The position numbers and the translations under genes are program-made. A stretch of DNA of 64,000 nt, taken from Pseudomonas kitaguniensis. GTDB lineage: Bacteria; Pseudomonadota; Gammaproteobacteria; Pseudomonadales; Pseudomonadaceae. The DNA lies in the NCBI RefSeq assembly GCF_009296165.1, contig NZ_VUAZ01000123.1, positions 1 through 64,000 of the forward strand. The letters run 5' to 3'. Shown here one piece after another: positions 35,561 to 44,522 of this stretch. Under the pieces are notes generated by a model. It did no database searches, was not told the origin of the DNA, and saw only the letters and a list, made by a program, of their open reading frames with translations. Positions within the stretch are counted from its first letter, which is position 1. Each line of letters opens with the position of its first letter.

Positions 35561-35652
35561 ATGTGGGAGGGGGCTTGCTCCCGATGGCAGTGCATCAGCC
35601 ACTTCATCGTTTACTGAAACACCGCTTTCGCGAGCAAGCCCGCTCCCACATT
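35561..35652. repeat. REP doublet
   Basis: ATGTGGGAGGGGGCTTGCTC at the left and GCGAGCAAGCCCGCTCCCAC at the right, inverted, about 50 bases apart. It sits within the exaC-permease gap, inside what should be one operon, and so may affect mRNA stability or partial termination. Confidence 0.75.
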
Positions 35653-35731
35653 GGATCTCCACAAGTACTTGCGACTTGCATTCGGCATTCATACGCCGAG
35701 TTAAAACAATAAGAATGGACGGTACTTTCCC

Positions 35732-37165
35732 ATGCCTAGCGAACCCACTGGCTCTTCCGTCGACTTCGAAAAAGTCGACACCGACTACTTCCAACAACGC
35801 GAACTGAAAAAAGGTGCCGCCGGCTGGGTGCTGTTGGTCGGCCTCGGCGTTGCCTACGTGATCTCCGGCGACTACGCCGGCTGGAACTTCGGCCTGGCTC
35901 AAGGTGGCTGGGGCGGCATGTTTCTCGCCACTTTGCTGATGGCCACCATGTACCTGTGCATGTGTTTTTCGCTGGCCGAACTGTCCTCCATGATCCCCAC
36001 CGCCGGCGGCGGCTATGGCTTTGCCCGCAGCGCGTTTGGCCCATGGGGCGGGTTCCTTACCGGCACCGCCATTTTGATCGAGTACGCCATCGCCCCCGCG
36101 GCTATCGCGGTGTTTATCGGCGCCTACTGCGAGTCGTTATTCGGCATTGGCGGCTGGATGATCTACCTGGCGTTCTACATCCTGTTTATCGGCATTCACA
36201 TCTTCGGCGTCGGCGAAGCGTTGAAACTGATGTTTGTGATCACCGCCATCGCGGCCATTGCCTTGGGCGTGTTCCTGGTGTCAATGGTGCCGCACTTCAA
36301 CGTGGCGAACTTGCTGGACGTGCCGGTGACCGACGCCAAGGGCGCCAGCAGCTTCCTGCCCTTCGGCTACGTCGGCGTATGGGCAGCGATTCCCTATGCG
36401 ATCTGGTTTTTCCTCGCGGTCGAAGGCGTGCCGCTGGCCGCCGAAGAAACCAAAAACCCCAAGCGCGACCTGCCTCGCGGCTTGATCGGCGCCATTGTGG
36501 TGCTGACCAGTTTCGCCCTGTTGATTCTGGTCATCGCACCCGGCGGCGCCGGCACGTACGCGCTGATCAAATCGGGCAACCCGCTGGTGGAAGCCCTGGC
36601 GCTTGCCTACGGCGGCTCCACCTGGATGGGCGGCTTCGTCAACCTGGTGGGCCTTGCCGGGCTGATCGCCAGTTTTTTCTCGATTATCTACGCGTATTCG
36701 CGGCAGATCTTCGCTTTATCGCGTGCCGGCTACCTGCCGCGCAAACTCTCGCAGACCAACAAAAGCAAGGCGCCGGTGCTGGCGCTGGTGATCCCCGGCA
36801 TGATCGGTTTTGGCCTGTCGCTGACCGGCCAGGGTGATTTGTTGATTCTGGTGGCGGTGTTTGGCGCGACCATTTCCTACGTGCTGATGATGGCCGCGCA
36901 CATCACCTTGCGCATCCGCCGCCCCAAAATGGACCGCCCGTACCGCACACCGGGCGGTATTTTCACCTCCGGCGTGGCCTTGGTACTCGCCTGTGTGGCC
37001 GTGGTGGCGGGCTTTCTGGTCGATCCACGGGTGGTTATTGGCGCCGCGATCATCTATGGAGTATTAATTGCTTACTTTGCTTTCTACAGCCGGCATCACT
37101 TGGTAGCAGGCACGCCGGAAGAAGAATTTGCGGCGATCCAGGCCGCAGAGGCCGCCTTGCACTGA
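35732..37165 (+). CDS. eat: Ethanolamine permease (APC superfamily)
   Basis: A 477-residue APC-type transporter with about 12 membrane helices. The N-terminus carries the conserved LKKGAAGWVLLVGLGVAYVI and SGDYAGWNFGLAQGG, followed by FSLAELSSMIPTAGGGYGFA and a C-terminal cytoplasmic tail. It lies between exaC and eutB, matching the ethanolamine utilisation order in Pseudomonas. The stop is 65 bases before eutB. Confidence 0.9.
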   Translation: MPSEPTGSSVDFEKVDTDYFQQRELKKGAAGWVLLVGLGVAYVISGDYAGWNFGLAQGGWGGMFLATLLMATMYLCMCFSLAELSSMIPTAGGGYGFARSAFGPWGGFLTGTAILIEYAIAPAAIAVFIGAYCESLFGIGGWMIYLAFYILFIGIHIFGVGEALKLMFVITAIAAIALGVFLVSMVPHFNVANLLDVPVTDAKGASSFLPFGYVGVWAAIPYAIWFFLAVEGVPLAAEETKNPKRDLPRGLIGAIVVLTSFALLILVIAPGGAGTYALIKSGNPLVEALALAYGGSTWMGGFVNLVGLAGLIASFFSIIYAYSRQIFALSRAGYLPRKLSQTNKSKAPVLALVIPGMIGFGLSLTGQGDLLILVAVFGATISYVLMMAAHITLRIRRPKMDRPYRTPGGIFTSGVALVLACVAVVAGFLVDPRVVIGAAIIYGVLIAYFAFYSRHHLVAGTPEEEFAAIQAAEAALH

Positions 37166-37230
37166 TGGGCCGTAAACCTCGACGCGGGCGCTTTACTCAC
37201 AGCCTGCCCGCGTCGCCAAGGAGACACTGT

Positions 37231-38625
37231 ATGGCAAGCTTTTCTCACGCGGTGGGTGCACAGACCTACCGCTTCGACAGCCTCAAGGACGTGATGGCCA
37301 AGGCCAGCCCCGCGCGTTCCGGGGACTTTCTCGCTGGCGTGGCCGCGCAAAACGACGGCGAGCGGGTCGCGGCGCAGATGGCGCTGGCGAATATCCCGTT
37401 GAAACACTTCCTGCAAGAAGTGCTGATCCCTTATGAAAGCGACGAAGTCACTCGGCTGATTGTCGACACCCACGATAAACAAGCGTTTGGCGTGGTCAGC
37501 CACCTGACCGTCGGTGGCCTGCGCGACTGGCTGCTCAGCGACGCGGCCGACGAACACGCCCTGCGCGCATTGGCGCCCGGGCTGACCCCGGAAATGGCCG
37601 CCGCCGTGTCGAAAATCATGCGCGTGCAAGACTTGGTACTGGTCGCGCAGAAGATCCGCGTGGTCACGCGGTTTCGCGGCACCATGGGCCTGCGCGGGCG
37701 CCTGTCGACCCGCCTGCAACCCAACCACCCGACGGACGAACCGGCGGGCATCGCCGCGAGCATTCTCGATGGCCTGCTCTACGGCAACGGCGACGCGATG
37801 ATCGGCATCAACCCGGCCACCGACAGCATCGCCTCGATCTGCGCGATGCTCGAGATGCTCGACGCGATCATCCAGCGCTACGAAATCCCCACCCAAGCCT
37901 GCGTGCTGACCCACGTCACCACCTCCATCGAGGCCATCAACCGTGGCGTGCCGCTGGACCTGGTGTTTCAGTCGATTGCCGGCACCGAAGCCGCCAATGC
38001 CAGTTTCGGCATCAGCTTGAGCGTGCTGCAGGAAGGTTACGAAGCCGGGTTGAGCCTGAATCGCGGCACCCTGGGCCAGAACCTGATGTATTTCGAAACC
38101 GGCCAGGGCAGCGCGTTGTCGGCCAACGCGCACTTTGGCGTCGACCAGCAAACCTGTGAAACCCGCGCCTATGCCGTGGCGCGGCATTTCAAGCCATTTT
38201 TGGTCAACACCGTGGTCGGTTTTATCGGCCCGGAGTACCTGTACAACGGCAAGCAAATCATCCGCGCCGGCCTTGAAGATCACTTCTGCGGCAAGTTGCT
38301 CGGCGTGCCGATGGGCTGCGACATCTGCTACACCAACCACGCCGAAGCCGACCAGGACGACATGGACACCCTGCTGACGCTTTTGGGCGTGGCCGGGATC
38401 AACTTCATCATGGGCATCCCCGGCTCCGATGACATCATGCTCAACTACCAGACCACCTCGTTTCACGACGCCTTATACGCCCGCCAAACACTGGGTTTAA
38501 AACCGGCACCGGAGTTTGAACAGTGGCTGGCGAAAATGGGCATCTTCACGCAAGCCGACGGCAAAGTGCATTTCGGCAACAGCCTGCCACCGGCATTTCG
38601 CCACGCCTTGGCGCAACTGGGATGA
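37231..38625 (+). CDS. eutB: Ethanolamine ammonia-lyase, large (alpha) subunit
   Basis: A 464-residue EutB, forming the TIM-barrel active site that cleaves ethanolamine to acetaldehyde and ammonia with adenosylcobalamin. Conserved stretches include RGRLSTRLQPNHPTDEPAGI, GDAMIGINPATDSIASI, FQSIAGTEAANASFGISL and GVPMGCDICYTNHAEADQDD. The ATG at 37231 has AAGGAGA 8 bases upstream; an in-frame ATG at 37165 would add 22 unrelated residues. eutC follows after 11 bases. Confidence 0.95.
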   Translation: MASFSHAVGAQTYRFDSLKDVMAKASPARSGDFLAGVAAQNDGERVAAQMALANIPLKHFLQEVLIPYESDEVTRLIVDTHDKQAFGVVSHLTVGGLRDWLLSDAADEHALRALAPGLTPEMAAAVSKIMRVQDLVLVAQKIRVVTRFRGTMGLRGRLSTRLQPNHPTDEPAGIAASILDGLLYGNGDAMIGINPATDSIASICAMLEMLDAIIQRYEIPTQACVLTHVTTSIEAINRGVPLDLVFQSIAGTEAANASFGISLSVLQEGYEAGLSLNRGTLGQNLMYFETGQGSALSANAHFGVDQQTCETRAYAVARHFKPFLVNTVVGFIGPEYLYNGKQIIRAGLEDHFCGKLLGVPMGCDICYTNHAEADQDDMDTLLTLLGVAGINFIMGIPGSDDIMLNYQTTSFHDALYARQTLGLKPAPEFEQWLAKMGIFTQADGKVHFGNSLPPAFRHALAQLG

Positions 38626-38636
38626 AGGAGCCGCCC

Positions 38637-39458
38637 GTGCACGTCGACCTACCCGAAAACCCTTGGCTGCAACTGCGCCGCCTGACGCCTGCGCGCATTG
38701 CGCTGGGCCGCACCGGCACGAGCATTCCGACCAGCGCGCAACTGGACTTCCAGTTCGCCCACGCCCAGGCGCGCGACGCGGTGCACTTGCCCTTCGACGC
38801 TGCCGGGCTGAGCAGCCAATTGGCCGAACGCGGCCGCGACAGCCTGTTGCTGCACAGCGCCGCGCTCGACCGGCACAGCTACCTGCAACGCCCGGACCTG
38901 GGGCGGCGCTTAAGTGGTGAATCGGCGCAGCGCCTGCGTGATTACGCCGCCGCCCACCCCGGCGGCGTAGACCTCGCCGTGGTCGTGGCCGATGGCCTGT
39001 CGGCGCTGGCGGTGCATAAACATACGCTGGCGTTTCTTACACGCATGGAGGAACAGACCCAAGCCGAAGGGTGGTCATTGTCGCCGGTGATTCTGGTAGA
39101 ACAGGGCCGCGTGGCGGTGGCGGATGAAATCGGCCAGTTGCTGGGCGCCAAAATGGTGGTGATCCTGATCGGTGAACGGCCGGGGCTCAGTTCGCCGGAC
39201 AGCTTGGGCCTGTATTTCACCTACAACCCCAAGGTCGGCCTGACCGACGCCTACCGCAATTGCATCTCCAATGTGCGCCTGGAAGGCTTGAGTTACGGCA
39301 TGGCGGCGCATCGCCTGCTTTACTTGATGCGGGAGGCGTGTCGCCGGCAGTTGTCGGGGGTCAATCTCAAGGACGAGGCGCAGGTTCAGACCCTTGAGTC
39401 GGACGATCCTGACCTGATGAAAGGCAACTTCCTACTCAGCCCGCCGGATGACCGATAG
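38637..39458 (+). CDS. eutC: Ethanolamine ammonia-lyase, small (beta) subunit
   Basis: A 273-residue EutC that helps bind adenosylcobalamin and completes the enzyme. Visible features are NPWLQLRRLTPARIALGRTG, TSAQLDFQFAHAQARDAVH, VVADGLSALAVHKH and NCISNVRLEGLSYGMAA. I prefer the GTG at 38637 because AAGGAG lies exactly 6 bases upstream; the ATG at 38622 would overlap the eutB stop and place that site inside the gene. Confidence 0.93.
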   Translation: MHVDLPENPWLQLRRLTPARIALGRTGTSIPTSAQLDFQFAHAQARDAVHLPFDAAGLSSQLAERGRDSLLLHSAALDRHSYLQRPDLGRRLSGESAQRLRDYAAAHPGGVDLAVVVADGLSALAVHKHTLAFLTRMEEQTQAEGWSLSPVILVEQGRVAVADEIGQLLGAKMVVILIGERPGLSSPDSLGLYFTYNPKVGLTDAYRNCISNVRLEGLSYGMAAHRLLYLMREACRRQLSGVNLKDEAQVQTLESDDPDLMKGNFLLSPPDDR

Positions 39459-39751
39459 CGGCACGCGTGCACTTTATTTCGCATCAGGCAGCGGCCAGTC
39501 ACAGCCACGTGGGTGGTCAAAGCCTGTTTCAGAAGAAGTTGAGGCCTGTTTAGAGCCAAGTAACCTTGAGAGGGCGTACGCCCTTGATTAACGCGACATT
39601 CCTCGCTACAAAACCAACACGCTTTTCACCTCGCAATACGTATAATGCGGGCCTTTCAGGGTCGTAAGAAATACGGCATATCCTTGTAGCCTTACTTACC
39701 CGAGCTTCCGCACAGGCCTACTGAGTAGGGCCATTCACACAGGTGCCATCC

Positions 39752-40408
39752 ATGGATTTCAACCCGCTCGACCTTATCCTGCATCTCGACGTGTACCTCG
39801 ACATGCTGGTAACCAACTACGGTCCGTGGATCTACGCCATTCTGTTTCTGGTAATTTTTTGCGAAACCGGCCTGGTGGTCATGCCGTTTCTGCCGGGTGA
39901 TTCATTGCTGTTTATCGCAGGCGCCATCGCGGCCGGCGGCGGCATGGACCCGGTGTTGCTCGGCGGCCTGTTGATGCTGGCGGCGATCCTCGGCGACAGC
40001 ACCAATTATGTGATTGGGCGAACAGCCGGAGAGCGCTTGTTCAGCAACCCGAACTCGAAGATCTTCCGCCGCGACTACCTGCAAAAAACCCACGACTTCT
40101 ACGACAAGCACGGCGGCAAAACCGTGACGCTGGCGCGCTTCCTGCCGATCCTGCGAACCTTTGCACCGTTCGTTGCCGGTATCGCCAGAATGCCTTACCC
40201 GCGCTTCTTCGGTTTCAGCGTGCTCGGCACCATCCTCTGGGTCGGCGGGCTGGTGACCTTGGGTTACTTCTTCGGCAACGTGCCGTTTATCAAGAAAAAC
40301 CTCTCGCTGCTGGTCGTGTTCATCATTCTGCTGTCGCTGGTGCCGATGATCATCGGCGTGTTCCGCAGCCGCTTTGGCCGCACGTCTTCCGAAGCCAAGT
40401 CGCAGTAA
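39752..40408 (+). CDS. DedA family membrane protein
   Basis: A 218-residue DedA/YqjA-type protein: FLVIFCETGLVVMPFLPGDS, then GDSTNYVIGRTAGERLF, FYDKHGGKTVTLARFLPILR and TFAPFVAGIARMPYPRFFGF. These proteins support proton-motive force and lipid or undecaprenyl phosphate recycling. I use the ATG at 39752; GTG at 39743 is in frame. The 293 bases upstream hold no gene; TATAAT at 39641-39646 may be a -10 box. It is a paralogue of the DedA half of the fusion at 17707. Confidence 0.9.
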   Translation: MDFNPLDLILHLDVYLDMLVTNYGPWIYAILFLVIFCETGLVVMPFLPGDSLLFIAGAIAAGGGMDPVLLGGLLMLAAILGDSTNYVIGRTAGERLFSNPNSKIFRRDYLQKTHDFYDKHGGKTVTLARFLPILRTFAPFVAGIARMPYPRFFGFSVLGTILWVGGLVTLGYFFGNVPFIKKNLSLLVVFIILLSLVPMIIGVFRSRFGRTSSEAKSQ

Positions 40409-40414
40409 CCCGCG

Positions 40415-41245
40415 ATGTGGTCCCTCAGCGCCTGGCGTCGCCGGCGCCTGCTGGCCAAACACCCGATTGCCGATGACACCTGGCAACGGGTGCGCCACCA
40501 CCTGAGCTTTCTTGACGGCATCAGCGCCGAGCAAGACCAGTGGTTGCGCGAAGCCTGTGTGATGTTTCTTGCCGAAAAACACCTCACCGCGCTGCCCGGC
40601 GTCGACCTGCATCAGGAACAACGCCTGCTGCTCGCCGCCCAGGCGCAACTGCCGCTGATGCACCTCGGCGACCTCGACTGGTATCAGGGTTTTCACGAAA
40701 TCGTGCTGTACCCCGACGACTTCGTGAGCCCGCAACGCCACCGCGACGCCAGCGGCGTCGAACACGAGTGGGACGGCGAACACAGCGGCGAAGCCTGGCA
40801 GCAAGGCCCGGTGATTCTTGCCTGGCCCGGCGTACTCGCCAGCGGCAATTGGGAAGGCTACAACCTGGTCATCCACGAGTTGGCGCACAAGCTCGACATG
40901 CTCAACGGCGACGCCAACGGCCTGCCGCCGCTGCATCAAGACATGCGCGTGCAGGAATGGGCCAGCGTGATGCAAAGCGCGTTTGATGACCTCAATCGCC
41001 AACTGGACGCCAACCCTGACGTGGAGACCGAGATCGACCCCTACGCCGCCGAAAACCCGGCGGAGTTCTTTGCGGTCACCAGTGAATATTTTTTCAGTGC
41101 CCCGGATTTACTGGCCAGCACTTATCCACAGGTGTATGCGCAACTGAGCCGCTTTTATCGCCAGGACCCCTTGGCCCGCCTGACCCAACTGCAGGCCAGC
41201 GACGCACGGTATCAGACGGAACGCCACGCGCCCTACGACGTCTGA
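40415..41245 (+). CDS. MtfA-like zinc metallopeptidase (M90)
   Basis: A 276-residue protein of the DUF980/M90 group. The zinc site is VIHELAHKLDMLNG (His154, Glu155, His158), with a third ligand expected in NPAEFFAVTSEYFF. LPGVDLHQEQRLLLAAQAQL and WPGVLASGNWEGYNLV are family features. MtfA in Escherichia coli binds the glucose regulator Mlc; whether that applies in Pseudomonas is unknown. The gene starts 6 bases after dedA. Confidence 0.87.
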   Translation: MWSLSAWRRRRLLAKHPIADDTWQRVRHHLSFLDGISAEQDQWLREACVMFLAEKHLTALPGVDLHQEQRLLLAAQAQLPLMHLGDLDWYQGFHEIVLYPDDFVSPQRHRDASGVEHEWDGEHSGEAWQQGPVILAWPGVLASGNWEGYNLVIHELAHKLDMLNGDANGLPPLHQDMRVQEWASVMQSAFDDLNRQLDANPDVETEIDPYAAENPAEFFAVTSEYFFSAPDLLASTYPQVYAQLSRFYRQDPLARLTQLQASDARYQTERHAPYDV

Positions 41246-41338
41246 CGCATGGCATCGGCGTCAGAATATGCCTATAATCGCCGCCACTTTTAGGCCAATC
41301 CGGCCATGCTTCATGGCCAACTACGGGGGCACCGCCCA

Positions 41339-41866
41339 ATGAGCTACAGCAAGATTCCGGCTGGCAAAGACCTGCCGAACGACATCTACGTCGCCATCGA
41401 AATTCCGGCCAACCACGCGCCGATCAAATACGAAATCGACAAAGACAGCGACTGCCTGTTCGTTGACCGTTTCATGGCCACCCCGATGTTCTACCCGGCC
41501 AACTACGGTTTCATCCCTAACACCCTGGCTGACGACGGTGACCCCCTCGACGTGCTGGTTGTAACCCCTTACCCGGTTACCCCAGGCTCGGTTATCCGCG
41601 CGCGCCCAGTCGGCATCCTGCACATGACCGACGACGGCGGCGGCGATGCCAAAGTTATCGCGGTGCCCCACGACAAGTTGTCCCAACTGTACGTGGACGT
41701 GAAGGAATACACCGACCTGCCGCCACTGTTGCTGGAACAGATCAAACACTTCTTCGAGAACTATAAAGACCTCGAAAAAGGCAAATGGGTGAAGATCGAA
41801 GGCTGGGGCGACGCAGACGCCGCCCGCGCCGAGATCATGAAGTCGGTCGCTGCCTACAAAGGCTGA
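41339..41866 (+). CDS. ppa: Inorganic pyrophosphatase
   Basis: A 175-residue family I pyrophosphatase with signature DDGDPLDVLVVTPYPV (metal-binding aspartates), YPANYGFIPNTLADDG and the lysine-rich HFFENYKDLEKGKW. The ATG at 41339 gives the standard N-terminus SYSKIPAGKDLPNDIYV. TATAAT at 41273-41278 is a likely -10 box. A strong terminator follows at 41893. Confidence 0.95.
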   Translation: MSYSKIPAGKDLPNDIYVAIEIPANHAPIKYEIDKDSDCLFVDRFMATPMFYPANYGFIPNTLADDGDPLDVLVVTPYPVTPGSVIRARPVGILHMTDDGGGDAKVIAVPHDKLSQLYVDVKEYTDLPPLLLEQIKHFFENYKDLEKGKWVKIEGWGDADAARAEIMKSVAAYKG

Positions 41867-41892
41867 TACTTGCTCCCATTGCTCCGGCAATC

Positions 41893-41923
41893 AAAAAAGC
41901 CCCGGTTATCCGGGGCTTTTTTT
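41893..41923 (+). terminator. Intrinsic terminator after ppa
   Basis: AAAAAAGCCCCGG-TTAT-CCGGGGCTTTTTTT: a GC-rich 7-bp stem extended by A-T pairs, a tetraloop and seven T. It is bidirectional in form and 27 bases after the ppa stop. Confidence 0.93.
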
Positions 41924-41942
41924 GTGGGAAAAATAAACACCA

Positions 41943-41972
41943 AGTTCAATGACTAACACACAACGTTGAACT
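41943..41972. promoter_or_regulatory. Candidate operator of the PrtR-like repressor
   Basis: AGTTCAA (41943-41949) and its inverse TTGAACT (41966-41972) are centred 23 bases apart in an AT-rich stretch of about 140 bases upstream of the repressor gene. This spacing suits a repressor dimer contacting about two helical turns. A further TTCAAC occurs at 42027-42032. The role is inferred from position. Confidence 0.4.
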
Positions 41973-42079
41973 AACTAAATATACAGAAATATCAGACTAC
42001 AACTACGTGAATCCCTACACATGTAATTCAACGCATGGTTTATTTGATGTGTTCCCCCCCGTCAGTAAACTCTGCGTTT

Positions 42080-42850
42080 ATGAATACATCAGGTGATCGA
42101 CTAAAAGCACTACTGCGGGAAGTTCATCTTTCCGCCTCCGACTTCGCCAAGAACCGTAACGTCACGCCGCAACACGTGAACAACTGGTTCAAACGCGGCG
42201 TGCCCATGGGCCGACTCAACGAGATCGCAGACTTGCTCTGCGTCTCCAGCCGTTGGCTACGCACCGGCGAAGGCCCCAAACATCCACCGGCACACTTCCT
42301 GCTGGCCGGCCCGGACACAACAAAAGGGCTCCCGACCCGTGAAGAAAGCGGCAAGTACCTCACAGGCCCTATCTGCATGCCGGAAAAAATCGACGTGGAG
42401 ATCCCCCTCCACCCCACATTCACCTCAACCGAGCGCATCCGCGTCTCCGTGCACACCCTACAAACGCTAAACGTAAACCCCGACCGCGCACTGGGCGCCT
42501 ACATGGTCGACAACAGCATGATCGACATCATCCAACAAGGCGCCACCCTCGCCATCGACCGCGGCCGCAGCCAAATCATCGACGGCGAAATCTACGCCGT
42601 CGAACACGACGGCATGCTGCGCATCAAATACCTCTACAACCGCCCCGGCGGAGGCCTGCGCATGCGCAGCCACAACGCCGGCGAACACCCGGACGAATAC
42701 CTGACCTACGAACAACGCTTCGAACAGAACTTCTTGATCGTGGGCTGGGTGTTCTGGTGGTCCACCCTGAATAACCGCAGGCCGGTGCCGCTGGATGAAC
42801 AACTGCTGGGCTGGGAAGGCTCTAAATCGGACCCGGAGGTGGGCAATTGA
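42080..42850 (+). CDS. PrtR-like HTH/S24 repressor
   Basis: A 256-residue protein: an N-terminal HTH (about 5-60, LSASDFAKNRNVTPQHVNNW) and a C-terminal S24/LexA-type domain with Ser146 in VDNSMIDII and Lys183 in HDGMLRIKYLY, the expected catalytic dyad. LLAGPD (Ala76-Gly77) could be the self-cleavage site. The end, IVGWVFWWSTLNNRR, closely matches the Pseudomonas pyocin repressor PrtR, but no pyocin, prtN or phage gene lies nearby. I chose the ATG at 42080, just before the HTH, over 42035. It may control genes elsewhere or be a solitary remnant of a mobile element. Confidence 0.82.
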   Translation: MNTSGDRLKALLREVHLSASDFAKNRNVTPQHVNNWFKRGVPMGRLNEIADLLCVSSRWLRTGEGPKHPPAHFLLAGPDTTKGLPTREESGKYLTGPICMPEKIDVEIPLHPTFTSTERIRVSVHTLQTLNVNPDRALGAYMVDNSMIDIIQQGATLAIDRGRSQIIDGEIYAVEHDGMLRIKYLYNRPGGGLRMRSHNAGEHPDEYLTYEQRFEQNFLIVGWVFWWSTLNNRRPVPLDEQLLGWEGSKSDPEVGN

Positions 42851-42857
42851 GGTGAAC

Positions 42858-42995
42858 ATGGGTATCATGCGTCGCACATTTGGCAGGGGTTGGCTGTGCG
42901 CCATTCACCCTGCCCGGCGACGCGGAACAGTTTCTGCCGATGCCCTGACTATTCAGCCAGACGCAATGTTGGCTGAGCGATTTGAAGGCTGGTGA
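42858..42995 (+). CDS. Possible small protein after repressor
   Basis: A 45-codon frame starting MGIMRRTFGRGWLCAIHPAR, with GAGGTG just upstream and a terminator at 43030. It begins 8 bases after the repressor stop. I recognise no family, and it may be chance or a remnant. The rest of the 272-base gap up to rhuM holds only the terminator. Confidence 0.2.
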   Translation: MGIMRRTFGRGWLCAIHPARRRGTVSADALTIQPDAMLAERFEGW

Positions 42996-43029
42996 GGTTT
43001 GTCAAAAACAAGCTGAAGCAGTCCCCGAG

Positions 43030-43053
43030 AAGCCGGCCACAAGCCGGCTTTTT
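43030..43053 (+). terminator. Intrinsic terminator after the repressor
   Basis: AAGCCGGC (43030-43037), five-base loop, GCCGGCTT (43043-43050) and then TTT. It ends plus-strand transcription from the repressor. Confidence 0.75.
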
Positions 43054-43122
43054 AATGCCTGATTAGGAAGTACTCGGCCTACAGCTTGCGTGCCGAAATG
43101 GAATGCTTGTTTTTTCTAATGC

Positions 43123-44163
43123 TCAGTCATGCTTACGCGTTTTGCCCGATAGCTGATGAGCACGCTGGCTCAAGTCGGCAAGGCGCTTGTCCGCACCCGC
43201 AGCATCTGCATATTGGCGCTGTTGGTGAAAGTTTTCGTACTGCGACTCGGCGTATTGTTTGGCCATGTCGTGGGAGATCTTGCCTGCATTGTTGAGAATG
43301 TCGCGGTCGTTCAAAGTCAGGAACCCATCAAGTTTTTTTACCCAGTCGACCATGGACATGGGAATACGACGCATAGCCTGGCCTTCAGCAAACACCAGAT
43401 ATTGCTCGACAAGATTGTTCAGAGCGCTTAATTCGTCTGTGGTCAGGTAGTTCTTGGCGTTGACAATATCCTGTTTGCGTACCTTGGCGCCGCGCCAGTT
43501 GGTCAGGCCCATATGCGGTTTGCTGCTGTCGGCACGGTGATGAATTAGCTCCGCAGCAGTTTGCCCAGTGATCGCCCAGTGCACTTTATTTTGCACGGTT
43601 TTGAAGAAGCCGATGCTGGCGTCTTGCGTTGGGTCGTAGTCCACGCTGGTGGCGTAGATGTCGGTGATTTTCTGGTAGAAGCGCTTTTCGCTGGTGCGAA
43701 TATCCTGAATGCGCCGCGTCAGCTCTTCGAAGTAGTCGAAAGGCTGGTCAGGATTTTTCAGGCGCTCATCATCAAGCACAAACCCTTTGACGATATATTC
43801 ACGAAGCTGCCGTGTAGCCCATTGCCGGAAGCGGGTTGCCGTATGGCTCTGTACGCGATACCCAACGGAAATGATTGCGTCCAGGTTGTAGTGCTTGAGG
43901 CTGCGCTTTACCTGCCGTGTGCCTTCTTGGCGAACTACTAAGAAATCCTTAGTGGTTGCATTTTGATCAAGCTCGCCCTCGCTGAAGATATTCTTCAGGT
44001 GCATCAGCACATTCTCTGGCGTGGTGCTGAACAGCTCTGCCATCAGCGCCTGAGTCAGCCATACAGACTCGTCGACAAACCGCACATCCAACCGCGTTTG
44101 CCCGTCTTCGCTCTGGTAGATGATGAACTGCGACGTGTTGCTGTGGACGTTATCCGTACTCAT
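43123..44163 (-). CDS. RhuM family protein
   Basis: A 346-residue protein with RhuM features: FIIYQSEDGQTRLDVRFVDE, VWLTQALMAELFSTTPENVL, KHYNLDAIISVGYRVQSHTA, then FRQWATRQLREYIVKGFVLD, and a conserved C-terminal half (DIYATSVDYDP, FFKTVQNKVHWAITGQTAAE). RhuM was named from a Salmonella pathogenicity island, and the proteins often sit within type I restriction operons; the biochemical role is unclear. Its ATG overlaps the stop of an upstream frame (ATGA) that is only a remnant here, so it has apparently lost its operon partners. Confidence 0.85.
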   Translation of the reverse strand: MSTDNVHSNTSQFIIYQSEDGQTRLDVRFVDESVWLTQALMAELFSTTPENVLMHLKNIFSEGELDQNATTKDFLVVRQEGTRQVKRSLKHYNLDAIISVGYRVQSHTATRFRQWATRQLREYIVKGFVLDDERLKNPDQPFDYFEELTRRIQDIRTSEKRFYQKITDIYATSVDYDPTQDASIGFFKTVQNKVHWAITGQTAAELIHHRADSSKPHMGLTNWRGAKVRKQDIVNAKNYLTTDELSALNNLVEQYLVFAEGQAMRRIPMSMVDWVKKLDGFLTLNDRDILNNAGKISHDMAKQYAESQYENFHQQRQYADAAGADKRLADLSQRAHQLSGKTRKHD

Positions 44164-44315
44164 AGCTCAACTTTTTCCTCGATCAGCAGGTCTTCCAGCT
44201 CGTGTTCGTTGCCTTTGAGAAGGCTGGTGCGGGTTCGTCCTTTACTCGAAAGCATCTTGAGCAGCTCTTCGGGTAACCTGCGCCGCCAGCAGGCTGGAGC
44301 TGGGGCAAGTGTACT
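44160..44315 (-). pseudogene. 3' remnant of a lost gene coupled to rhuM
   Basis: A 51-codon open stretch with no credible start. Its last part, reading RLPEELLKMLSSKGRTRTSL then LKGNEHELEDLLIEEKVEL, looks like genuine protein and ends at TGA overlapping the rhuM ATG, a typical operon junction. Upstream there is a stop and no continuing frame. RhuM genes commonly follow restriction or helicase genes, so this may be the end of one; I cannot identify it. The rest of 44316-44522 holds no recognised feature. Confidence 0.45.
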
Positions 44316-44522
44316 TCAATTGCCTCAGAACCAAGCTCGGGCGCTCGGTCAATCTGTACCTTATTAAATGTTTTATGACGCGATGAAAGTGGCGCATGAC
44401 CGCCTCAAGCGTGCGGGGCTTTCAAGCTGCCCGAGCGGGGTTACTCGAAGCTAACGGATGCAGGCGCCATACGCACGGCACTGGAAAGCGATTGCTTTGA
44501 CGACGAGTCATTAGTGTTTTGG

